5,082 nt of DNA from DATLOJ01 sp035536315 (lineage in GTDB: Bacteria > Actinomycetota > CADDZG01 > JAHWKV01), in the NCBI GenBank assembly GCA_035536315.1, contig DATLOJ010000120.1, forward strand, positions 1 to 5,082, read 5' to 3'. A program made the translations under genes and the position numbers. Below are positions 1 through 5,082 of the stretch, in pieces. The notes below the pieces were generated by a model, which worked only from the letters and a program-made list of their open reading frames with translations, had not been told where the DNA came from and ran no database searches. How positions within the stretch are numbered: the stretch's first letter is position 1; every line of letters starts with the position of its first letter.

Positions 1-1646
1 AGAAACCAGTCGCGATGCCGGGTGCGTGCAGCAGCCCCCTCACCGGATTCACGCAGCCGGTCTCGGGCGTATTGCTTTATGGACTCCAGCAGCCGGTAGC
101 GGACTGCATGAGGGCGCCTTTCGCTGATGACCAGGGACTTACGGACCAGTGAGGAGAGTTGGTCGAGCACTTCGGCAGAGCTGAACGATTCTTCCGAACA
201 TACAAACTCTGCCGCTTCCAGAGAGAAGCCCCCGGCAAAGACGGACAGTTGGTTTAGGGCTTTGCGTTCTGCGTCGGAGAGCAAGTCGTAGCTCCACTCG
301 ACTGCCGCCCTCATGGTCTGCTGGCGTTCAAGTGCGCTGCGAGCACCCCCGGTGAGAATGCGGAACTGATCGTCGAGTTTCGAAGCGATCTGCTCGCAGC
401 TCAAAACATCCACGCGCGCCGCAGCCAGCTCGATAGCCAGGGGTATGCCGTCTAGCCTCGAGCAGATCTGCACTACCGCGGCGGCCTCATCAGTGTCGAG
501 TCGGAAGTCGGATGCCACGGCCAGAGCGCGCTCAACAAAAAGCCGCGTACCTTCGTGCTTGATCAGCTCATCGGGCGATACCCGTCCGTTCAAAGCGGGG
601 AGGTGCAGCGAGGGGACCTTCCAGGTGGTCTCGCCCCCAATTCCCAGCGGCTCGCGACTTGTAGCAACGATCGTCACACTCGGGCAGGCCCTGAGGATTT
701 CGGCCACCAGCTGGGCGCAAGCCGCGAGAACGTGTTCACAGTTGTCGAAGATCAGAAGACTCTGCCGCTCGCGCAGATGCTCTACCAATGTCTCGGTAAT
801 AGGCCGCCGAGATTCTTCCTGGATCGACAGAGATGCAGCAGTTGTGTTTGGCACGAGCGAGGGATCGGTGATTGCTGCGAGATCCACGAACCAAACACCG
901 TCGCTGAACTGGTGGGCGAGGTCTGCCGCCACCTGCACGACGAGCCGCGTCTTTCCACATCCTGCCGCGCCGGTCAGCGTGAGTAGCCTGGATGCCGTAA
1001 TCAACTCCCGAACCTCTTCCATCTGCATCTCGCGGCCCACAAAGCTCGTGAGCTGAACAGGCAAATTGTTCGGAAGTGCCTCGAGAGATCGAAGAGGTGG
1101 GAACTCAACAGGCAGGTTGGGATGGCAAAGCTGAAAGACATGCTCGGGATGGGACAGGTCCTTCATTCGGTGGGGGCCGAGATCGCGCAGGTAAGCGCCG
1201 TCCGGCAAAGCCCCTCTTATGAGCTGCTCGGTTGCAACCGATACGAGGGTCTGGCCCCCATGCGCGAGTCCACGCAAACGCGCGCAGCGATTCAACGGGG
1301 GGCCGAAGTAGTTACGCTCCCCGCGTAGCTGGACCTCGCCGGTGTGAATTCCTGCTCGAACGCGGATCACGATTTCCGGGGGCCATGACTCGGCATGAAG
1401 AGTCTTCTGGATATCGATCGCACAGGAAACTGCGTCGGTCGCTCTGGAAAATGCCGCGAGGACGCTGTCCCCTTCGCCCTGCTCCTCGGGCCGGCTTCCC
1501 CCCGCCTTGTCGATTGCTGCATAGAGGAGGTCGTTCAATCTCTCGGTTGCCTCCCGCATCTGTGCGGGATGGGCTTCCCACTGACGGGTCGACCCTTCGA
1601 CGTCGGTCATGAGAAAGGTGACCGTTCCTATTGGGAGCTCTCGCAT
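1..1646 (-). CDS. Class III nucleotide cyclase / NB-ARC ATPase regulator (Rv0386-like), 3' end outside window
   Basis: Reading leftward from ATG at 1646, the frame is open for 548 codons to the window edge. Residues 7-20 carry the class III cyclase opening motif GTVTFLMTDVEGST. The metal-binding aspartates are D15 and D60 (in GEGDS), and the transition-state residues N119 and R123 are present, so the domain (about 5-175) looks competent to make cAMP or cGMP. The purine-selecting positions are Q56 and N112 instead of the usual Lys and Asp, as in M. tuberculosis Rv0386. After FVGRE (202-206) comes an NB-ARC-type ATPase: Walker A TGAAGCGKT (225-233), Walker B LLIFDN (297-302), sensor ATSREPL (328-334) and the GxPLA-like motif LDGIPLAIELAAAR (398-411). 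Relatives continue with TPR-like repeats and often a LuxR-type HTH, which would lie beyond base 1. The start at 1646 is needed to keep the first cyclase strand; it has no clear Shine-Dalgarno and sits 6 bases after the holB stop, suggesting translational coupling. The family is clear; the signal sensed and the targets are unknown. Confidence 0.92.
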   Translation of the reverse strand, partial: MRELPIGTVTFLMTDVEGSTRQWEAHPAQMREATERLNDLLYAAIDKAGGSRPEEQGEGDSVLAAFSRATDAVSCAIDIQKTLHAESWPPEIVIRVRAGIHTGEVQLRGERNYFGPPLNRCARLRGLAHGGQTLVSVATEQLIRGALPDGAYLRDLGPHRMKDLSHPEHVFQLCHPNLPVEFPPLRSLEALPNNLPVQLTSFVGREMQMEEVRELITASRLLTLTGAAGCGKTRLVVQVAADLAHQFSDGVWFVDLAAITDPSLVPNTTAASLSIQEESRRPITETLVEHLRERQSLLIFDNCEHVLAACAQLVAEILRACPSVTIVATSREPLGIGGETTWKVPSLHLPALNGRVSPDELIKHEGTRLFVERALAVASDFRLDTDEAAAVVQICSRLDGIPLAIELAAARVDVLSCEQIASKLDDQFRILTGGARSALERQQTMRAAVEWSYDLLSDAERKALNQLSVFAGGFSLEAAEFVCSEESFSSAEVLDQLSSLVRKSLVISERRPHAVRYRLLESIKQYARDRLRESGEGAAARTRHRDWF

Positions 1647-1652
1647 AACGGG
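1647..1652 (-). other. Six-base in-frame spacer between holB stop and cyclase start
   Basis: Only the two codons CCC GTT separate the TAG stop of holB (1655-1653) from the ATG of the cyclase regulator (1646-1644). The spacer contains no ribosome binding site, promoter or terminator, so the cyclase gene is most simply expressed by coupling to holB. The two genes share the same reading frame. Confidence 0.75.
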
Positions 1653-2774
1653 CTATTCAGCCAGCCGCAGGACCACCGATTCGATGACCATCGCTGCGTT
1701 CGCATTTTCCAGGATTCGGATTCGGGCCTCCGAGGCTTTCTCTGCAAGGTTCAGCCAGAAGATCGCCGGCTTGGTTTGCGAGGCTTCGAGAATCTCTCCG
1801 GCCCGGTCCCTGTTCACAAGGCTCTCGGCATCCGAGCCGGAGGACGCGGCGGCAAGATCGCGGAAAGCGGTGCCGATCCACCCTAGAAAGTCGAGGTAGA
1901 CCTCCGTCTCCGTTCGGCGTAGCTCCCGCTTGTGCCGGTCGGTGGTTTTCTTCCGTGCTCCGGCTGTTCCCCTGCCCTTGCCGAGCGCGTCCTCGAGGGC
2001 AGAGAGCTCGACTGCTTGCGCTTCTGCAACTTCCTGCCGCGCCTCGCCCGCAAGCTGCTGCACTTCCTCTGTCTGCCCAAGAGCCCACGCAAGACTCGAT
2101 GAGCGCGTTGCCGTCTCGATTGCGAGAATTCGAATTCTTCTTGCGACCTCACTCGATGCGAGAGCGATAGCCTGCTCGAGATTGCCGCGGGCCATTCGCG
2201 TGAGATCGCCGGCTTCTGAATCAGTCAGCTCAAATCTTTTCAGCAACAGATCGCGAACATGCTCTTCCGGTACCGGCGTGAATTCGACAAGATGGCAACG
2301 CGAAAGAATCGTTGGAAGAAAAACGTCGAGAACGTCCGCGACGAGAATCCAGGTGACCGAGGCCCCCGGTTCCTCGAGGGCTTTCAGTAAAGCGTTCTGC
2401 GACCTTTCGACGATGCGGTCGGCTTCCTCGATGATGATCACACGCCGGCTTGCTTCGAGCGGAGTCTGCGCGGAAGAAGCGACGACCTCCCTGATCATGT
2501 CGACCGGGTATGTGAACCCCTCGGGATGGTGAATGTGAACATCCGGGTGAAGGCCCGAGAGCACCCGGGTGCAGATCCCACATTCACCGCAGGCCTTGTC
2601 GCAAAGGATTGCGGCCGCCAGGACGCGGGCCGCGTCGGACTTGCCCACTCCCGGTGGCCCGGCAAGAAGGTATGGACCTCGAGGATTTTGCGCTGCAGAT
2701 TCCAGAAGGGCTCTGACTCTCTCCTGACCCCCCAGGCGGTCCCACAACGAGTTCGAAATCACCGCTACCATCAC
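1653..2774 (-). CDS. holB: DNA polymerase III delta' subunit (clamp loader)
   Basis: This 373-residue protein is the delta' subunit, which with delta and gamma/tau opens the beta sliding clamp and loads it on primed DNA. It begins with a WDRLGGQERV box (11-20), followed by Walker A GPPGVGKS (39-46), four zinc-ligand cysteines C58, C62, C65 and C68, and the HPDV element (76-79). Walker B is VIIIEEAD (112-119), QNALLKALEEP follows (126-136), and the SRC arginine-finger motif is at 158-160. HPDV and the overall length favour delta' over DnaX, which is usually longer and has a GPRGTGKT-type loop. A Gly/Lys/Arg-rich linker (265-287) precedes the C-terminal helical collar domain, as I recall from actinobacterial HolB. 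Unlike E. coli delta', the P-loop is intact. Two starts compete: GTG at 2774 (4-base overlap with the tmk stop) and ATG at 2771 (1-base overlap, TGATG). A weak AGAAGG lies 11 or 14 bases upstream, so the choice is unsettled. Expression is probably coupled to the kinase gene upstream. Confidence 0.93.
   Translation of the reverse strand: MMVAVISNSLWDRLGGQERVRALLESAAQNPRGPYLLAGPPGVGKSDAARVLAAAILCDKACGECGICTRVLSGLHPDVHIHHPEGFTYPVDMIREVVASSAQTPLEASRRVIIIEEADRIVERSQNALLKALEEPGASVTWILVADVLDVFLPTILSRCHLVEFTPVPEEHVRDLLLKRFELTDSEAGDLTRMARGNLEQAIALASSEVARRIRILAIETATRSSSLAWALGQTEEVQQLAGEARQEVAEAQAVELSALEDALGKGRGTAGARKKTTDRHKRELRRTETEVYLDFLGWIGTAFRDLAAASSGSDAESLVNRDRAGEILEASQTKPAIFWLNLAEKASEARIRILENANAAMVIESVVLRLAE
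2769..2774 (-). other. tmk stop / holB start overlap (GTGATG)
   Basis: The minus-strand hexamer GTGATG contains the TGA stop of the transporter-kinase gene (2773-2771), a possible GTG start of holB (2774-2772) and a possible ATG start of holB (2771-2769). Overlaps of this kind are typical of termination-reinitiation coupling in operons, and would tie delta' synthesis to synthesis of the kinase. Confidence 0.8.
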
Positions 2775-4876
2775 GTGGTGGCCGGCCTTCTGCGCGCCTC
2801 GCCCAGCGCAGTGTCATTTCGATTCAGCAATGGCTCCAAACGCTCACGGATCAAACGCGCCACCTCGTCTTTTGACATCGCCGCATCTATTAGAACGATC
2901 ATCTCCGGATACCTTCGGGCAAGAGTCCGGTAAGCGGAACGTACTCGCTCCCTGAATTGAATGCCCTCTTGCTCGATCCGGTCGGACGGCTCCGATCGGT
3001 CGAAGGCGGTGGCCGGATCGACATCGAGCAAGAACACCACATCGGGAAGCAGACCGTCGGTTGCCCAGAGACTCAACTCCCTAACGCGCTCCAGCCCGAG
3101 GCCCCGTGCAAACCCCTGGTACGCCACCGACGAATCCATGTAACGGTCGGAGATGACGACCGATCCCCGGCCTAGGGCGGGCCTTATGACCTTCTCGACA
3201 TGCTCGGCGCGGTCCGCGGCATACAGAAGGGCTTCTGCCTTTGGGGACAAAGCCTCCTCGCCGGTATCCAGGAGCAACCGTCGTATTGCCTCGCCCGGCC
3301 GGGTCCCGCCGGGCTCGTGGGTGACGGTCACCTGGAGACCGCGCGACTTCAAGTACTCGGAAAGGATTCCGATCTGAGTCGACTTCCCGGCCCCGTCACC
3401 TCCCTCGAAGACGATGAAAACTCCGCTGCGCAATGGGACGGCTCCCCTCCATCTGCGCGCTACGGCCCTAGTCGTTGCGAGGCCCGTCGAAAGAACGACA
3501 AGCCCGGCAAGCCACATGACGACTCTCATCCCCCGCACGTCGATCTCCTGTTCGAAGATGCGAATAGTCGGTGACTGGAACAGCGAATCAACCAACTTCA
3601 CAAAGGCAGGTCCGAGTGCGGCAGCAGTCACAAGTGACAGGCGGATCAATGAGTTGATCGACGCAGAGGTGCGGCCCCGCATGTCCTCCTCGACATGGTC
3701 TTGAATCAAGGCATATCCAATCGGATACCCAAGTCCTGCAAGGAGTCCGGCCACGACTCCCATAGCGGCGGCCGACGTAAGTGTCGACACACTCCCGAAC
3801 CCGATCAGGGCAAACCCCATCCCGACGATGGCAACGGAGAAGAAGATGTCACGCGGGATGAACCGCGTGATCGCCCCCGATGACAGAAACCCCAGCCCAA
3901 GCCCTACGCCGACGGTAGTAACAAGCAGACCAAATCCGGCGGAGCCTGCGTCCAGGATCTCCCTGACGAAGAGCAAGGCCATCGACATAAAGACGCCGAC
4001 GCCGGTGAAGGCTCCGGCAATGCCGATGAGCCACGTGCGAATCATCTTGTGTCCCCAAATCGTTTTTAGTCCGTAAACAAGGTCCTGCCATATCGAAGGA
4101 ACCCTGAACTTGCGACGCGTCCGAGCAACCTTGGGGAGAGCCAGCGTGAGCGCTATGGACGCGCTCACAAGGAAGGTGAAGGAGTCGAAGAAGAACGCCA
4201 GGTGCTCCTGGTTGATCTGAAACTGAGTGAGCCCCAACCCCCCGAGCATCTTGGATCCCTGAGCAAGAAGTCCGAATGCCGCCCCAGATATCGGCAGGGT
4301 GATGTACGCCGCTAGTTGAATGAGTCCGAACGCGTGGGCAAGAAGCTTCGGATCTTTCACAACCCCCGGCAGAGTGGCCTCCTTGGCGGGCTGCCAAAGG
4401 TTCGTGAGCATCTCCATGCCGGCCGAGACGAGGAATAGAAGCACCACGGGGTTCAGCACGGGGACCGCGTTGCTGATCGTCACGATGAACGGAAGAGTCG
4501 CGATGAGGGCGGCTCTGGCAAGGTCGCAGGCCACCATGACCTTTTTGCGATCCCATCTGTCCACGATCACTCCGGCAATCGGGCTGAAAAAGAGGGCAGG
4601 GATAAGCCTGGCGAGCAGGAGGCCTGCTACGGCAAACTCGTTGCGATAGATCCGCTCGATGAGGGCGAGGGTCGCGATGAGCCCGATCCAGTCGCCGAAC
4701 GATGAAACCGCCTGACCGACGAAGATCTTGAGGAAAGTTTTGTCTTTGAGAAGCCTTCGGTAGGTACTGCGGTCCGTCGGACCGGCCAACCCTCCGAAGC
4801 CACCGCCCGAAGTTTCTATAAGACCCCTCCGTTTGAAGGCACCGGCAATTCTAGGGCGGGAGGGTGACACCGCCAT
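2771..4876 (-). CDS. tmk: MFS transporter fused to thymidylate kinase (bifunctional)
   Basis: One uninterrupted 701-residue frame joins two complete domains. Residues about 43-470 form an MFS transporter with roughly 12 hydrophobic helices (near 48-76, 82-104, 113-137, 139-160, 184-207, 226-248, 280-305, 314-337, 344-366, 367-390, 408-430, 450-468). The loop 2-3 signature is GVIVDRWDRKK (102-112); the sequence resembles drug or siderophore exporters of the MFS_3 type, but the substrate cannot be read. Residues about 484-682 are dTMP kinase, which phosphorylates dTMP to dTDP for dTTP synthesis: P-loop GGDGAGKST (492-500), EPGGT (521-525), DRY (577-579), AYQG (585-588) and the LID segment DRIE (632-635) with F641, R646 and Y649. 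No catalytic motif seems missing. The kinase would sit on the cytoplasmic face after the last helix. The first 40 residues are low-complexity and unlike MFS N-termini; ATG 4876 has no Shine-Dalgarno, so the start may be wrong or leaderless. Similar fusions are known in Actinomycetota, as I recall. Confidence 0.93.
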   Translation of the reverse strand: MAVSPSRPRIAGAFKRRGLIETSGGGFGGLAGPTDRSTYRRLLKDKTFLKIFVGQAVSSFGDWIGLIATLALIERIYRNEFAVAGLLLARLIPALFFSPIAGVIVDRWDRKKVMVACDLARAALIATLPFIVTISNAVPVLNPVVLLFLVSAGMEMLTNLWQPAKEATLPGVVKDPKLLAHAFGLIQLAAYITLPISGAAFGLLAQGSKMLGGLGLTQFQINQEHLAFFFDSFTFLVSASIALTLALPKVARTRRKFRVPSIWQDLVYGLKTIWGHKMIRTWLIGIAGAFTGVGVFMSMALLFVREILDAGSAGFGLLVTTVGVGLGLGFLSSGAITRFIPRDIFFSVAIVGMGFALIGFGSVSTLTSAAAMGVVAGLLAGLGYPIGYALIQDHVEEDMRGRTSASINSLIRLSLVTAAALGPAFVKLVDSLFQSPTIRIFEQEIDVRGMRVVMWLAGLVVLSTGLATTRAVARRWRGAVPLRSGVFIVFEGGDGAGKSTQIGILSEYLKSRGLQVTVTHEPGGTRPGEAIRRLLLDTGEEALSPKAEALLYAADRAEHVEKVIRPALGRGSVVISDRYMDSSVAYQGFARGLGLERVRELSLWATDGLLPDVVFLLDVDPATAFDRSEPSDRIEQEGIQFRERVRSAYRTLARRYPEMIVLIDAAMSKDEVARLIRERLEPLLNRNDTALGEARRRPATT
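2831..3427 (-). other. Thymidylate kinase domain within the fusion
   Basis: This marks the kinase half of the fused gene, residues about 484-682. At roughly 199 residues it is close to the length of free-standing bacterial dTMP kinases (about 205-215), so nothing appears to have been lost in the fusion. The P-loop lies at 3377-3403. The loop has no arginine of the kind found in the eukaryotic enzyme, and arginines occur in and after the LID, which fits the bacterial type. About 19 residues of unremarkable tail follow to the stop codon. Confidence 0.9.
3431..3450 (-). promoter_or_regulatory. Candidate internal ribosome binding site and TTG start for free Tmk
   Basis: On the minus strand, GGAGGGGAG (3450-3442) is followed by an 8-base spacer and an in-frame TTG at 3433-3431 (residue L482 of the fusion). 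Initiation there would give a 220-residue soluble dTMP kinase starting three residues before the conserved GVFIVFEGG strand, close to the normal length of the stand-alone enzyme. The Shine-Dalgarno match is better than those seen before the other starts in the window. The same bases encode W476 to L482, so the purine run may be only codon use. Nothing in the sequence proves that it is used. Confidence 0.3.
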
Positions 4877-4902
4877 CCAGCGGGCCGTGTTTGACTCATG
4901 AG
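4877..4902. promoter_or_regulatory. Short divergent intergenic region with small palindromes
   Basis: These 26 bases separate the start of the leftward fusion gene from the proposed rightward start at 4903. They include TGACTCA (4892-4898, odd-centred palindrome) and CTCATGAG (4895-4902, perfect 8-base palindrome). AGGTGACCT (4901-4909, odd-centred) runs over the right-hand start. The space is too small for two full promoters, so promoter elements must overlap coding sequence or one of the starts is wrong. I could not identify credible -35/-10 pairs for either direction. Confidence 0.3.
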
Positions 4903-5082
4903 GTGACCTGTACCCCGCACGTCGGAGACCAGACCCTTCTCGTTCTTACCTTCCACCCCCGCTTTCGTCGGTACGCATTCCGCGAGCTGAGAGACCTGGA
5001 TGCCGACGCGGCAGAGCTCTCACGACTCGACGTGGATTCGAGTCTTGTCTCGACGACTCTCGGCCCCCGAGCGCAGGAGGCC
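4903..5082 (+). CDS. Hypothetical protein, 5' end only
   Basis: From GTG at 4903 the frame stays open for 60 codons to the window edge. The translation reads like a folded protein start: a beta-strand-like TLLVLTFHP, then FRRYAFRELRDLDADAAEL, an amphipathic helix rich in Arg, Leu and acidic residues, then SRLDVDSSLVSTTLG. The opposing minus-strand frame is Ser/Arg-rich and looks like its shadow. The strand-helix-strand pattern loosely recalls N-terminal ferredoxin-like or THUMP domains of RNA methyltransferases, but I do not recognise the family and assign no function. The start is uncertain: in-frame alternatives are TTG at 4891 and GTG at 4864. The last has AGGG seven bases upstream and would overlap the divergent gene by 13 bases. 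The gene would be transcribed away from the tmk-holB-cyclase string. Confidence 0.55.
   Translation, partial: MTCTPHVGDQTLLVLTFHPRFRRYAFRELRDLDADAAELSRLDVDSSLVSTTLGPRAQEA

Noticed and set aside
445..1056. Rightward 203-residue open frame
   Set aside because: It is Ser/Arg/Thr-rich and lies antisense to the ATPase domain of the cyclase regulator, which has clear Walker motifs; it is a high-GC shadow frame.
2125..2138. Perfect 14-base palindrome AGAATTCGAATTCT
   Set aside because: It lies inside holB and encodes part of the Arg-Ile-Arg-Ile-Leu stretch. It has no loop, no partner copy and no promoter context, so it is probably a by-product of coding.
1930..2532. Rightward 200-residue open frame opposite holB
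   Set aside because: The translation is dominated by Ser, Arg and Ala with no recognisable motif, while the minus strand encodes conserved delta' motifs.
1653..2774. Assigning this gene as dnaX (gamma/tau) because the P-loop is intact
   Set aside because: The HPDV element, the WDRLGGQERV opening, the 373-residue length and the position next to tmk all fit delta' better.
3849..4556. Leftward 235-residue open frame inside the transporter region
   Set aside because: It is an alternative frame of the MFS-coding sequence, rich in Arg, Gly, His and Ser, with no hydrophobic segments or motifs; the overlapping frame has 12 membrane helices.
4817..4822. TATAAG as a -10 box for the rightward gene
   Set aside because: There is no TTGACA-like hexamer at a 16-18 base spacing, and the site is within the fusion gene's N-terminal coding region.
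4891..4896. TTGACT as a -35 box
   Set aside because: It lies only about 7 bases before the proposed rightward start and has no -10 partner ahead of the gene, so it cannot drive it as annotated.

Overview
The window most likely comes from a high-GC member of the Actinomycetota, probably a little-studied or uncultured lineage. This is an inference from three features. An MFS transporter is fused to thymidylate kinase, an arrangement I recall as recurring in that phylum. HolB carries a Gly/Lys/Arg-rich linker of the kind seen in actinobacterial delta' subunits. The third feature is a regulator with a class III cyclase plus an NB-ARC-type ATPase, resembling Mycobacterium tuberculosis Rv0386.

Nearly all of the window is one leftward (minus-strand) gene string, and coding density is almost complete. 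From right to left it holds: (1) 4876-2771, a 701-residue protein with a 12-helix MFS transporter followed by a complete thymidylate kinase; (2) 2774 or 2771 to 1653, holB, the delta' subunit of the DNA polymerase III clamp loader, whose start overlaps the tmk stop; (3) 1646 to the left edge, the first 548 residues of a cyclase/ATPase regulator that begins 6 bases after the holB stop and runs out of the window. At 4903-5082 a rightward frame opens, divergent from the kinase gene across only 26 bases. It is probably the 5' end of a gene of unknown function.

The tight spacing suggests that dTMP kinase (dTTP supply), delta' (sliding-clamp loading) and the cyclase/ATPase are co-transcribed. The first two make obvious sense together in DNA replication. 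The cyclase regulator is a possible signalling partner or a passenger. The most interesting points are the transporter-kinase fusion with a good candidate internal ribosome binding site exactly at the domain boundary, the non-canonical Gln/Asn substrate-selecting residues of an otherwise intact cyclase, and the in-frame, almost gapless holB-cyclase junction.

I saw no RNA genes, insertion sequences, CRISPR arrays, convincing sigma70-type promoters or terminators. No stretch longer than 26 bases lacks a proposed gene.
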